From assembly GCF_010634855.1 (NCBI RefSeq), contig NZ_MWLQ01000014.1, positions 62,001 through 126,000 on the forward strand: 64,000 nucleotides of DNA. Direction: 5' to 3'. Under the pieces are notes generated by a model. The model was not told the DNA's origin. It searched no databases and saw nothing but the letters and a program-made list of their open reading frames with translations. Within the stretch, counting starts at the first letter, position 1. Each line of letters starts with the position of its first letter. This DNA comes from Microbacterium sp. B35-30 (GTDB lineage: Bacteria > Actinomycetota > Actinomycetes > Actinomycetales > Microbacteriaceae). The position numbers were made by a program, and so were the translations under genes. Shown in pieces: positions 10,323-18,896 of this stretch.

Positions 10323-11527
10323 ATCCCGAGCGGATCCGAGAGGAGCCGCATACGCGCGTCGCGCTGCGCACCGCGCAGAGCGGCGTCTGCCCCCAGCGCG
10401 CTGCCGACCACCGGCGCGACCGGGAGCACCGGCGCCCGCGCGATGCGGGGCTGGATCGTGCGGAACACCGCGTCGACGTCGGCCGCGAGCGCTGCGGCGA
10501 AGCCGCCGAGCACGATGACGTCCGGCGCGACGGTCAGCGCCACGATCTGCAGCGTGCGCGCGATCTCCGGGACCGCGCCCCGCCACACGCCCGCCGCGGG
10601 CTCCGTTCCGGCCTGCACCTGTGCGACGAACGCCTCCAGCGCGACGGTCAGCCCCTCCGCGGCCGCCAGAGCGCCGAGGTCCGACCGTGCCAGCAGAACG
10701 TCAGGCCCGGCGACGGTGACGAGGCACCCGCGCTGGCCGCACGCGCAGCGCGTGCCGTCCGGCACCACCGGCAGATGACCGAGCGCCGCCCCGAGGACGC
10801 GGGTGCCGGCGACCTCGTCGGTCAGGACGATCGCGCCGCCGATGCCCGAGTCGGCCTTGAGGTAGAGGAGCGTGTCGCCGCCCACGGCGGCGTGCTCGGC
10901 GAGCGCGGCGACGTCGGAGTCCGGCACCAGCCGGGCATCGCCACCCGCCTCCTCGAACGCGGTGAGCGCGGCTGAGCGAGCGCGCAGGAGCCCGAGGAGG
11001 TCGACCTCGCCCCAGTCGAGATCGGTGTCGGCGAGCACCCGGACCGGCGTGCCGCCGACGGGCGCCCACACCACGACGCACACGTCCGCGATCCGTCGGC
11101 CCGTCGCGGCGATGCACTCGGCGGCCTCATCGACGACTCCGGCCAGCACGTCGGCGATGGCGGCGGGGTCGCCCATCGGCCGTCCGTGACGCCGCGAGAC
11201 GCGGGTGAGCTCCTCCCCCGACAGGGTGCCGGCGACCGCTGTGGCATGGTCGGCGTCGAGCATCACGATCAGCACGCACGGGGCGGATGCCGCGAGCACG
11301 AGCATCGTCCGCGGCCGGCCCATCCCGGCCGGCGCCACGACGTCGCTCTCTTCGACGAGCCCGGCATCGATGAGCTCGGCGACCAGGGACGTCACCGAGC
11401 CGCGCGACAGCCCGGTCGCATCGGCGATGTCGGCGCGCGCCTCCCCGGCGCCCTCGAGCACACGCCCCAACACGAGGCCGAGGTTGTGCCGGCGGACGTC
11501 CGGGGTCGCGAGAGGCATGATCGCCAT
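10319..11527 (-). CDS. ROK-family transcriptional regulator
   Basis: 402 residues: an N-terminal MarR-like winged helix (about 28-66, ADIADATGLSRGSVTSLVAELIDAG) fused to an ROK sugar-kinase-like domain. The zinc motif CACGQRGC is at 261-268 with the preceding histidine H251 (ALGHLPVVP). The kinase-type acidic residues and DxGxT phosphate loop are degenerate, which fits a NagC/XylR-type repressor binding a sugar or sugar phosphate rather than a kinase. Two ATGs (codons 1 and 4) are possible and neither has a clear ribosome-binding site. It is transcribed alone, downstream of the secreted phosphatase-like gene; the target operon is not obvious. Confidence 0.9.
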   Translation of the reverse strand: MAIMPLATPDVRRHNLGLVLGRVLEGAGEARADIADATGLSRGSVTSLVAELIDAGLVEESDVVAPAGMGRPRTMLVLAASAPCVLIVMLDADHATAVAGTLSGEELTRVSRRHGRPMGDPAAIADVLAGVVDEAAECIAATGRRIADVCVVVWAPVGGTPVRVLADTDLDWGEVDLLGLLRARSAALTAFEEAGGDARLVPDSDVAALAEHAAVGGDTLLYLKADSGIGGAIVLTDEVAGTRVLGAALGHLPVVPDGTRCACGQRGCLVTVAGPDVLLARSDLGALAAAEGLTVALEAFVAQVQAGTEPAAGVWRGAVPEIARTLQIVALTVAPDVIVLGGFAAALAADVDAVFRTIQPRIARAPVLPVAPVVGSALGADAALRGAQRDARMRLLSDPLGI

Positions 11528-11573
11528 CGTAGGCCGGGGCGGGCCCGGCGACGCCCGCCCCGCCCCGGTCAGG

Positions 11574-12377
11574 TCACGGCTGCGCCGCGAAGTGCGTGTC
11601 GTTGACCGTCTTGACGGTCCACCTGCCGGCCGTGTAGGTCAGCAGGTTGACGGCGCCGTTCGCCAGCCCGGTCGGGGGCAGGAGGTGCGCCGCGCCGAGG
11701 TCGACGAGCAGGCACGAGATGGACAGACCGCTCGAGACCACCAGCACGTTGTCGTCCCGATGCTTCGCGGCATCCTCCGCGATCGCGTCCAGCGAGTCCT
11801 GCATGCGGTCAGAGACCTCCTCGCAGTCCTCGGCGGGCAGTGCCGGCACCGGGTTGGTGGCCTTGATCGCGTCGGTCAGCTGCCCGAGCGTCGGCTCGGT
11901 GATCCCCTGCTGCGCCAGGCCGCCGAACACGGCGGCGCCCATCTCGCTCTGCTTCGCACCCTCCCAGCCGCCGAAGTTCAGCTCGCGCAGACGCTCGTCT
12001 CGCGTGGCCGACAGCTTCGAGCCCATGCCCTCCAGCATGAGCGTCGCGGTCTCATGGTGGCGCACCATGTCGGACGAGTACGCGGCATCCATCTGTCCGA
12101 TCTCGGTGCCGAGGTTCGCGCCGATCGTCGTCGCACTGGAGCGACCGGCCGCGGTCAGCGGCGAGTCCGACCAGCCCTGCACCAGGTGCAGCGCGTTGAG
12201 CATCGTCTCTCCGTGGCGGGTCAGGTACACCTGCACGACGGCGTCGCGGTTCGAGGTCGGCGGGTTCGCTGCGGTGGTGGCCGTCGCTTCGACAGGGGCC
12301 GCCGCCCAGCCGCCGAGCGCGGTGGCTCCCAGCACGGCGGCAGTGGCGAGGGCGATCCGCGCAGTCTTTCGGGTCAT
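11574..12377 (-). CDS. Secreted histidine-phosphatase-superfamily protein with altered catalytic site
   Basis: 267 residues with a signal peptide (about 1-30, AALGGWAAAPVEA). The phosphoglycerate-mutase-like fold is shown by LTRHGET (R54-H55-G56), RHHETA near 106-111 and RELNFGGWEG near 131-140. The second catalytic histidine normally sits in a VVSHGG motif; here the segment is NVLVVSSGLSISC, with S216 at that place. The enzyme may have weak or no phosphatase activity, or use another residue. AAGGAG precedes the ATG. A single-gene unit. Secreted homologues are sometimes annotated as phytase-like or broad-specificity phosphatases. Confidence 0.82.
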   Translation of the reverse strand: MTRKTARIALATAAVLGATALGGWAAAPVEATATTAANPPTSNRDAVVQVYLTRHGETMLNALHLVQGWSDSPLTAAGRSSATTIGANLGTEIGQMDAAYSSDMVRHHETATLMLEGMGSKLSATRDERLRELNFGGWEGAKQSEMGAAVFGGLAQQGITEPTLGQLTDAIKATNPVPALPAEDCEEVSDRMQDSLDAIAEDAAKHRDDNVLVVSSGLSISCLLVDLGAAHLLPPTGLANGAVNLLTYTAGRWTVKTVNDTHFAAQP

Positions 12378-12457
12378 GTCATCTCCTTCGATAGGACGGC
12401 CAAACGCTAGCGAGTTTCGGGATTGGCGCGAGGGGTCGTTGCACGATCGTTACACAT

Positions 12458-12474
12458 AATTCAGATATTGAATT
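12458..12474. promoter_or_regulatory. Palindromic operator candidate upstream of the MFS gene
   Basis: AATTCAGATATTGAATT has perfect 6-bp arms (AATTCA/TGAATT) with a 5-bp centre, in an AT-rich patch between the divergent phosphatase-like and MFS genes, 87 bp before the MFS start. The binding protein is unknown; no regulator is adjacent to this promoter. Confidence 0.5.
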
Positions 12475-12560
12475 TTGTACGCCATTGCGGCACACTGATC
12501 CCGAATGCCGTTCGCATTTCGCGCCTCACCCCCGAGACGTCTCGACGACGAGGAGTCACC

Positions 12561-13874
12561 ATGACCGCACAGCCCGCGCCCGATCCGGCCATCGACATCG
12601 CCCCGACCGGGCTCATCCGGTCCGCGCCGCCCGCACCGGGCGAGCCGCCGGCCAGCCCCCCGGCCCGCAAGGCGCTGCTGCCCAGCATGCTCGTAGCCGC
12701 GCTGACGCTCTTCGCCACGTACGGCGGCCTGATCGCGATCCTCCTGCCCACGCAGATCCAGCTGCTGTTCGGCGACGACCACAAAGAGGCGAACCTCGCG
12801 ATCGTCACCACCACCTCTTTCGTCTTCACGCTCTTCGCGCAGCCGATCGCCGGCGCCTTCAGCGACCGCACCCGCTCGCGGTTCGGCCGCCGCGCACCGT
12901 GGATGGTGCTGGGTGCGCTGGTGGGCGGCATCCTGCTCTTCGGAATGGGATCCCTCACCGACCTCATCTGGATCACCGTGTTCTGGGTCGTGATCCAGGT
13001 CGCCCTGAACTTCCTGCAGGCGCCCCTCACGACCATCACGGCCGACCGGTTCCCACGCTCGAGGCGCGGCGGGGCGAGCGCCATGATCGGGCTCGGAACC
13101 CAGGTCGGCATGACCGTCGGCATCATGGTCGCAAGCGCCCTCGCCGCACAGTTCGGCGTCGCGTACTCGATCTTCGGCGGCGCGGTGATCGTCGTCACGC
13201 TGCTGTTCGTGCTGATCAACCGCGACTGGTCGTCGAAGGACGCCGCCGTGCAGCCGTTCCGCTGGGGCGCGTTCTTCCGAGGCTTCTGGGTGAACCCGCG
13301 CACGCACCCTGACTTCTTCTGGGCATTCACGGCGCGGTTCCTGCTGATCCTGGGCTACTTCGTCGTCGCGACGTACCAGCTGTACCTGCTGCAGCAGTAC
13401 GTCGGTCTGTCGCTGCCCGAAGCGCAGGGCGCCGTCCTCACACTGACGCTCGTCGCCTTCATCCCGACGCTCATCGCCATCGGCCTGTCGGGGTGGTGGA
13501 GCGACAAGGCCGGCCGCCGCAAGGCCTTCATCTACGCCGCCTCGGCGATCATGGTGGTCGGCCTCGCGATGCCGCTCCTCATGCCCGACATGACCGGCAT
13601 GATTCTGATGAGCATCATCAACGGCGTCGGCTTCGGCGTGTACATGTCGGTGGACGCCGCCCTCATGACTGAGGTACTGCCCAGCGAGGGCACCGACGCC
13701 GGCAAGGACCTCGGCATCCTCAACGTCGCGACGAACATTCCGCAGGCGCTCAGCCCGTCGATCGCGCTGCTCATCATCTCGTCGCTCGGCGGGTACGCCA
13801 TGCTGTTCGTGTTCGCGATCGTGTTCGTGATCCTCGCAGCGATCGCCACGGCGCCCATCAAGGGCGTCCGCTAG
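12561..13874 (+). CDS. MFS sugar transporter, GPH-like
   Basis: 437-residue integral membrane protein with 12 predicted helices. The loop after helix 2 reads SDRTRSRFGRRAPWMVLGA, the pattern of glycoside-pentoside-hexuronide symporters and related plant sucrose carriers, so a glycoside or disaccharide is the likely cargo. The N-terminal 40 residues are Pro/Ala-rich and cytosolic. The ATG is preceded by GAGGAG. A carboxylesterase follows 24 bp downstream on the same strand, implying co-transcription. The C-terminus is the intact counterpart of the remnant at 9286-9483. Confidence 0.9.
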   Translation: MTAQPAPDPAIDIAPTGLIRSAPPAPGEPPASPPARKALLPSMLVAALTLFATYGGLIAILLPTQIQLLFGDDHKEANLAIVTTTSFVFTLFAQPIAGAFSDRTRSRFGRRAPWMVLGALVGGILLFGMGSLTDLIWITVFWVVIQVALNFLQAPLTTITADRFPRSRRGGASAMIGLGTQVGMTVGIMVASALAAQFGVAYSIFGGAVIVVTLLFVLINRDWSSKDAAVQPFRWGAFFRGFWVNPRTHPDFFWAFTARFLLILGYFVVATYQLYLLQQYVGLSLPEAQGAVLTLTLVAFIPTLIAIGLSGWWSDKAGRRKAFIYAASAIMVVGLAMPLLMPDMTGMILMSIINGVGFGVYMSVDAALMTEVLPSEGTDAGKDLGILNVATNIPQALSPSIALLIISSLGGYAMLFVFAIVFVILAAIATAPIKGVR

Positions 13875-13898
13875 AGTCCGCAGGAAGGGACCCGCTCC

Positions 13899-15401
13899 AT
13901 GACAGACACCACGACGACCATCCGCCATGCGGAGGCCGACACCGTCACCGGAAGGGTGCGCGGCCTCTGGCGGGGCGAGCCCGGCGCCGGCGGTTCCGCC
14001 GCATTCCTCGGCATCCCCTTCGCGAAGCCGCCCGTCGGCCCGCTGCGGTTCGCCGCCCCGGAACCGGCCGAGCCCTGGACGGGCGTGCGGGACGCGCTGG
14101 AGTTCGGGCCGACCGCGCAGCGGGGAGATCCCGGGGTGACACTCATCCCCGAGCCGTCCATCCCGGGGGAGGCCACGCTGAACGTGAACGTCTTCACACC
14201 GGTGCCGGGCGACAAGGCTGCCGCTCTGCCGGTGCTCGTGTGGATCCACGGCGGCGGCTACTTCGCCGGCTCGCCTGCGAGCCCCTGGTACGACGGACGC
14301 TCGTTCAACCGCGACGGCGTCGTCACCGTGTCGATCTCGTACCGACTCGGCTTCGACGGCTTCGGCTGGATCGAGGACGCGCCGTCGAACCGCGGTGTGC
14401 GGGACTGGCTGCTCGCACTGCAGTGGGTGCAGGACAACATCGCGAACTTCGGTGGGGACCCGTCGCGGGTCACGATCGCGGGGCAGTCCGCCGGTGGCGG
14501 GGCGGTGCTGACGCTGCTCGGGATGCCGGCGGCCCAGCACCTCTTCCACTCGGTGTGGGCGCTGTCGGGCGCGACGGCCGATGTCGCCACCGATCGCTGG
14601 GAGGCCCTCGGACGCGACATCGCCCGCCGTGCCGGCGTCTCTCCGACGCGTGCGGCCCTCTCGATGGTGTCGGAGGAGGGCCTCATCGAGGCGCAGAAGG
14701 CGGCGACCGCGGTGGCCGGTCCCGACGGCTTCACGAAGCTGCTCGACGACGGGCTGCAGCTCGGCCCGTCGATCGACGGCGATCTCATCACGCGCCCGAC
14801 GGTCACCTCGCTCGCGGCAGGCGTCGGCGCCGACAAGCCGCTGGTGCTGGGCGCGACGGACGACGAGTTCTCGATGGTCGTGGCGGGGCGGGCGAAGACG
14901 CTCCGCTGGATCCCGCTGGGCCTGCTGCTCGGCAAGTCCGGTCTCAAGGGCGCGCAGCGGAAGGCGTACATCGCCGCCAACCGCGATGTCGTGACGCGCG
15001 GGCACGCCGCCCTGCTCGGCCGCTACATCACCGACCGCATGTTCAAGACCGCCGTGGTCCGGACGGCGCGGGCGCGCGGCGCCGCTCCGACGTGGGTGTA
15101 CCGCTACGCCTTCCGCTCGACCCAGCCCGGCATGGTCCACGACGCGGCGGTGCACTGCATCGACGTGCCGTTCTGGTTCGACTGCCTCGACTCCGTGCAG
15201 ATCGAGCCGCTGACCGGCCCGAACCCGCCGCAGGCGCTCGCCGACCAGACGCATGCGGCCGCGGTCGGGCTCGTCGTGGGCGGCGACCCGGGCTGGCCGT
15301 CGTGGTCGGCCGTTCCCGGCACGACGCGCGTGTTCGGCGCCCCCGCCGGCGCGCGTGACATCGACCCCGACGGCTACGCCTCGGTCGCCCCTCTGCTCTG
15401 A
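13899..15401 (+). CDS. Type-B carboxylesterase
   Basis: 500-residue serine esterase of the cholinesterase/para-nitrobenzyl esterase family. The nucleophile is S197 in TIAGQSAGGGAVL; the oxyanion hole is WIHGGGYFAGS; the family signature EATLNVNVFTP occurs earlier. The expected acidic residue lies around ATDDEFSM and the histidine around VHDAAVHCIDVPFWF. There is no signal peptide. AGGAAGGGA sits before the ATG. Co-directional with the MFS gene, so it may deacylate an imported ester-bearing sugar or plant compound; that link is inference. Confidence 0.93.
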   Translation: MTDTTTTIRHAEADTVTGRVRGLWRGEPGAGGSAAFLGIPFAKPPVGPLRFAAPEPAEPWTGVRDALEFGPTAQRGDPGVTLIPEPSIPGEATLNVNVFTPVPGDKAAALPVLVWIHGGGYFAGSPASPWYDGRSFNRDGVVTVSISYRLGFDGFGWIEDAPSNRGVRDWLLALQWVQDNIANFGGDPSRVTIAGQSAGGGAVLTLLGMPAAQHLFHSVWALSGATADVATDRWEALGRDIARRAGVSPTRAALSMVSEEGLIEAQKAATAVAGPDGFTKLLDDGLQLGPSIDGDLITRPTVTSLAAGVGADKPLVLGATDDEFSMVVAGRAKTLRWIPLGLLLGKSGLKGAQRKAYIAANRDVVTRGHAALLGRYITDRMFKTAVVRTARARGAAPTWVYRYAFRSTQPGMVHDAAVHCIDVPFWFDCLDSVQIEPLTGPNPPQALADQTHAAAVGLVVGGDPGWPSWSAVPGTTRVFGAPAGARDIDPDGYASVAPLL

Positions 15402-15404
15402 CCT

Positions 15405-15459
15405 CCGCAGTCACTTCCTGCCGCTCGGGCCCTGCCCGCACGCCCGAATCTGACTGCGG
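15405..15459. repeat. Palindrome family C, first hairpin
   Basis: CCGCAGTCA pairs with TGACTGCGG 37 bp later, just after the esterase stop and before a convergent gene. The arm sequence recurs in the adjacent second hairpin, so the gap holds a tandem of two related palindromes that may act as a bidirectional terminator. Confidence 0.6.
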
Positions 15460-15472
15460 GACCGGACGTCAT

Positions 15473-15540
15473 CACGCTCCGCAGTCAGAAGACGCCGCGA
15501 CGTGCCGAGGTGCGCGGGCGGAAGCCGACTGCGGAGCGTG
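15473..15540. repeat. Palindrome family C, second hairpin
   Basis: Perfect 14-bp arms CACGCTCCGCAGTC and their complement enclose a 40-bp GC-rich loop. It shares CCGCAGTC with the preceding hairpin. A G-rich run (GGGGGCTTGGGGGGGC) follows before the convergent LLM oxidoreductase stop. Confidence 0.65.
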
Positions 15541-15583
15541 GGGGCTTGGGGGGGCAGGGGGGTGCGGGAGAGTGCGGGTGGTG

Positions 15584-16570
15584 TCAGGACAGCGCGCTGA
15601 CGACCTCACGCTCGAACAGCTCGACGCCTGACAGGTCGTACGCCGCCTCGGGGAAGTAGTGGATGGCGTACGTGATGCCGTGACGCTCGCGCTCGGCGAG
15701 ACGCTCGACGACCTGGTCCACCGCGCCGAAGGCGGGCGAGGTCACGTAGTCGTGCTCGATCTGATCGGCGCGCTCCTGACCGACGTGCGGCAGCAGGCGC
15801 TCCTTGACGACGGCGAGGCGCTCGTGCGCCTCGGCCTCGGTCGCACCCACGATGGTGTTGAAGTTCGAGGTGCGCGTGATCTCCGAGAAGTCGCGGCCGA
15901 GCGCATCGCAGTGCTCGCGCAAGACCACGCTCTTGCGGTCGATGTCTTCGAGCGACCCCGCGTAGTTCGTGTACGACGCGTACTTCGCCGCGATCTTGAG
16001 CGTCACCTTCTCGCCGCCGCCGGCGACCCAGATCGGGATGCCGCCGTCCTGCAGGGGCAGCGGCTGCACGATCGCGCCGTCGACCTGGTAGTGCTTGCCG
16101 TCCAGGGTGGCACGGCCGGTCGTCCAGGCCTGCTGCATGATGTCGACGCCCTCGCGCAGCATCCGCAGCCGCTCCGGCACCGGCGGGAAGCCGTAGCCGT
16201 ACGCCTCCCACTCGTGCTCGTACCAGCCGCCGCCGATGCCCATCTCGGTGCGCCCGCCCGACAAGATGTCGACCGTCGCGGCGACCTTCGCCAGGTAGGC
16301 GGGGTTGCGGTAGCCCATGCACGTGCACATCTGGCCGAGCCGGATGCGGTCGGTCGTCGCGGCGAACGCGGCCATGAGCGTCCACGCCTCGTGCGTCGCC
16401 TCGTCGGAGTGCACCGGGGTCGTGTGGAAGTGGTCGTACACCCACAGCGACTCCCAGGGGCCCTCATCGGCGCGCTGCGCGAGCCCCTTCATCACCGCCC
16501 AGTGCTCCGCGGGGTCGATGCCCACGAGATCGAATCGCCAGCCTTGGGGGATGAAGGTTCCGAAACGCAT
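15584..16570 (-). CDS. LLM-class (luciferase-like) oxidoreductase, probably F420-dependent
   Basis: 328-residue TIM-barrel protein of the luciferase-like monooxygenase superfamily. Typical segments are ESLWVYDHFHTTP, RIRLGQMCTCMGYRNPAYLAKVAATVDILSGGRTEMGIGGGW split across residues about 75-120, and WVAGGGEKVTLKIAAKYA near 175. These match the F420-dependent subgroup common in actinobacteria. The substrate cannot be predicted. Transcribed alone; the only upstream signal is weak. It is separated by a family-B palindrome from the methyltransferase-lipoate ligase unit upstream on the same strand. Confidence 0.88.
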   Translation of the reverse strand: MRFGTFIPQGWRFDLVGIDPAEHWAVMKGLAQRADEGPWESLWVYDHFHTTPVHSDEATHEAWTLMAAFAATTDRIRLGQMCTCMGYRNPAYLAKVAATVDILSGGRTEMGIGGGWYEHEWEAYGYGFPPVPERLRMLREGVDIMQQAWTTGRATLDGKHYQVDGAIVQPLPLQDGGIPIWVAGGGEKVTLKIAAKYASYTNYAGSLEDIDRKSVVLREHCDALGRDFSEITRTSNFNTIVGATEAEAHERLAVVKERLLPHVGQERADQIEHDYVTSPAFGAVDQVVERLAERERHGITYAIHYFPEAAYDLSGVELFEREVVSALS

Positions 16571-16630
16571 GGTGCTCAGCCTATGGGGATGACGGATGCC
16601 TCGGCCCGGCGCCCCGGACCCTCGCTGCTG

Positions 16631-16691
16631 GAACCGCGAAAGGGTATGTCTCCTCCCCGCGCCCGTGCGGAGATCTACCCTTTCGCGGTTC
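16631..16691. repeat. Extragenic palindrome, family B, copy 2
   Basis: Arms GAACCGCGAAAGGGTATGTC (continuing CTCC) and a complement with two mismatches, around a 15-bp GC-rich loop. It sits between the methyltransferase stop and the next minus-strand gene. It shares GCGAAAG-x-GTA and AGATCT with the copies at 6882 and 24023. Confidence 0.85.
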
Positions 16692-16714
16692 TCTTCTCGG
16701 GAGGGCTCGGGACC

Positions 16715-17740
16715 TCAACCGGAGGGGAGGACGCGGGCGTGCGGCATCCGCTCGCGCATCACGGCGACCGCCTCGGGGTTGTGGTCGACGAGCACGGCGT
16801 CGCGACCGAGCGCCGAGGCGACGGCGCCGGTCGTGCCGCTGCCCGCGAAGAAGTCGAGCACACGATCGCCCGGCCGCGACGAAGCCTGCACGATGCGGCG
16901 GAGCACGCCCTCGGGCTTCTGCGTCGGGTACCCGGTCTTCTCGCGCCCGGTCGTCGGCACGATCGTGTGCCACCACACGTCGGTCGGGAGCTTGCCCCGC
17001 TCGGCCTTCTCGGGCGTGACGAGCCCGGGCGCCATGTAGGGCTCGCGGTCGACGGCATCCGAGTCGAACCAGTACGCCTTCGGATCCTTCACGTAGACGA
17101 GGATCGTGTCGTGCTTGGTCGGCCAGCGCTTGCGCGTCTTCGCACCGTAGTCGTAGGCCCAGATCAGTTCATTGAGGAAGCGCTCGCGCCCGACCAGCGC
17201 GTCCATCAGCACCTTGGCGTAGTGCGCCTCGCGGTAGTCGAGGTGCAGATACAGCGTGCCGTCGTCGGCGAGCAGCCGCCACGCCTCGAGCAGCCGGGGC
17301 TCGAGGAACCCCCAGTAGTCGTCGAACCGGTCGTCGTAGGCGCGGAGGTCGCCGCGGATCCGCTCGTACTCGCGCCCGTGGAACCCGCGCCGCACGATGC
17401 CGTCGCCGCGCGGCTCGGGGCCCGACACGGGGGACGGATGCCGCGACCTGGCCGTCTCGATCGAACGCTCCTGCGGGCGGCCGGTGTTGAACGGCGGGTC
17501 GAGGTAGATCAGGGTGAACGCGCCGTCGGGCAGCCGCCGGATGACCTCGAGGTTGTCGCCCTCGTGGATCTCCACGGAACCCGGAACCGGAGCCCCGCCC
17601 GCCGCTGAGGCCGCACCCGGACCTCGCGCGCTCCCGGGGGCCGCCGCGCTGCCACGGGCCTCAGCCCCAGCCGCAGCCGTCGCGCTCCCGGGGGCGGTCG
17701 CACTGCCGGGGGCATCCGTTCCGCCCGCAGCCGAGCTCAC
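16715..17740 (-). CDS. Orphan DNA methyltransferase (N6-adenine or N4-cytosine, beta-type motif order)
   Basis: 341 residues. The catalytic motif DPPFN is at 81-85 and the AdoMet-binding motif DFFAGSGTTG at about 296-305, near the C-terminus. This order defines the beta group of amino-methyltransferases, and DPPFN is shared by adenine-N6 and cytosine-N4 enzymes. No restriction endonuclease gene is nearby. Residues 1-54 are a repetitive Ala/Gly/Ser/Pro stretch with GSA-x-APGS units and no family counterpart. Translation may really begin at an internal GTG at 17575 (EIHEGDN), though no ribosome-binding site supports that. It lies 13 bp behind the lipoate ligase gene and is likely co-transcribed with it. 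Confidence 0.87.
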   Translation of the reverse strand: MSSAAGGTDAPGSATAPGSATAAAGAEARGSAAAPGSARGPGAASAAGGAPVPGSVEIHEGDNLEVIRRLPDGAFTLIYLDPPFNTGRPQERSIETARSRHPSPVSGPEPRGDGIVRRGFHGREYERIRGDLRAYDDRFDDYWGFLEPRLLEAWRLLADDGTLYLHLDYREAHYAKVLMDALVGRERFLNELIWAYDYGAKTRKRWPTKHDTILVYVKDPKAYWFDSDAVDREPYMAPGLVTPEKAERGKLPTDVWWHTIVPTTGREKTGYPTQKPEGVLRRIVQASSRPGDRVLDFFAGSGTTGAVASALGRDAVLVDHNPEAVAVMRERMPHARVLPSG

Positions 17741-17753
17741 GCGCGCCGGCCCG

Positions 17754-18803
17754 TCACGGGACCCGGCGCAGCCACGCGTCGGTCGCGAACTTGGACTCCA
17801 CGAGCGCCTCGGCCTCGGCGTACTCGTCGTCGGTGATGCGACCGGGGACGGCGCCGTAGAGGTTGGCGAACGTCTCCTCGAGCTTGGCGATGATGGCCTC
17901 GCGAGGCAGGCCGGTCTGGCGGCGCAGCGGGTCGACGCGCTTGGCCGCCGAGGTCGTGCCCTTGTCGCTGAGCTTCTCGCGGCCGATGCGCAGCACCTCG
18001 GTCATCATCTGACCGTCCATGTCGTAGCTGAGCGTCGCGTGGTGCAGCACTCCCCCGTTCGCGAGCCGCTTCTGCGCCGCGCCGCCGATCTTGCCCTGGG
18101 GCGAGGCGATGTCGTTGAGCGGCTGGTAGGTCGCCTCGACACCCAGCGCCCGCAGCGCCTGCAGCACCCAGTCATCGAGGAACGCGTACGAGTCGGCGAA
18201 CGTGAGTCCGGCGACGAGGGATGCCGGCACGTAGAGGGAGTAGGTGACGATCGAGTTGGCGCCCATCATCATCGCGCCGCCGCCCGAGATGCGGCGGACC
18301 ACGTCGAAGCCGTGCCTCGAGGCGCCCTCGGGATCGACCTCGTTGCGGAGGGACTGGAACGAGCCGATCACGACGGCGTTCTCGTCCCACTCCCAGATCC
18401 GCAGCGTCGGACGCCGTCGACCGTCGCCGACGCGGCCGGTGAGGACCTCGTCGAGCGCGAGGTTCATGCGCGGCGAGACGGGCTTGTCGTGCACGATCTC
18501 CCAGTCGAAATCCCGCCAGCCGGGCGCGGTCACGAGGGCCCGGCGCACCGCGGTGCCGACCGCCTCGGGGGTGAAGCCCAGCAGCTGCGCCCCGCGCGGA
18601 AGGGCGGACCGCACAGCGGCGGCGATGGTCGCGACGTCCGACTCGATCGGCAGTCCGTTGACGGCGGCATCGATGTCGCCGAGCGCGTCGTCGGGCTCGA
18701 GGAAGAAGTCGCCTGCGAGGTGGAAGTCCGCGATGCGGCCGTCGCGCTCCTCGAGGTCGACGACGACGAGCTTTCCGCCGGGCACCTTGTATTCGCCGTG
18801 CAT
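17754..18803 (-). CDS. lplA: Lipoate-protein ligase with accessory domain at the N-terminus
   Basis: Attaches lipoate, via lipoyl-AMP, to E2 and GcvH proteins. 349 residues. The catalytic BPL/LplA domain occupies about 95-345, with MNLALDEVL, the RRISGGGAMM lipoyl-AMP loop and NDIASPQGKIGGAAQKR with its lysine. Residues 1-90 (EYKVPGGKLVVVDLEE through DFHLAGDFFLEPDD) match the accessory domain that is C-terminal in E. coli LplA and a separate protein (LplB) in Thermoplasma. The order is therefore swapped, as if an lplB-lplA gene pair had fused. Upstream of, and probably co-transcribed with, the methyltransferase gene. Confidence 0.88.
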   Translation of the reverse strand: MHGEYKVPGGKLVVVDLEERDGRIADFHLAGDFFLEPDDALGDIDAAVNGLPIESDVATIAAAVRSALPRGAQLLGFTPEAVGTAVRRALVTAPGWRDFDWEIVHDKPVSPRMNLALDEVLTGRVGDGRRRPTLRIWEWDENAVVIGSFQSLRNEVDPEGASRHGFDVVRRISGGGAMMMGANSIVTYSLYVPASLVAGLTFADSYAFLDDWVLQALRALGVEATYQPLNDIASPQGKIGGAAQKRLANGGVLHHATLSYDMDGQMMTEVLRIGREKLSDKGTTSAAKRVDPLRRQTGLPREAIIAKLEETFANLYGAVPGRITDDEYAEAEALVESKFATDAWLRRVP

Positions 18804-18857
18804 GCGTTCAGCCTATTGCCGGGGCGCCGGAGGCCGGGCGGCCACCCAGGGCGCGCA

Positions 18858-18889
18858 GGCCGGGCGCCGCCCGAAGGCGACGCCCGGCC
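18858..18889. terminator. Terminator hairpin after the small membrane protein gene
   Basis: GGCCGGGCGCCGC pairs with GCGACGCCCGGCC (one mismatch) across a 6-base loop, 7 bp beyond the stop of the minus-strand gene that ends at 18897. No U-tract follows. Confidence 0.55.
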
Positions 18890-18896
18890 GACCAGG

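Noticed and set aside
12450..15254. Minus-strand 934-codon open frame
   Set aside because: It is antisense to the MFS and esterase genes, whose families are clear, and its product is Arg/Glu/Asp/His-rich low complexity of the sort produced opposite high-GC genes.
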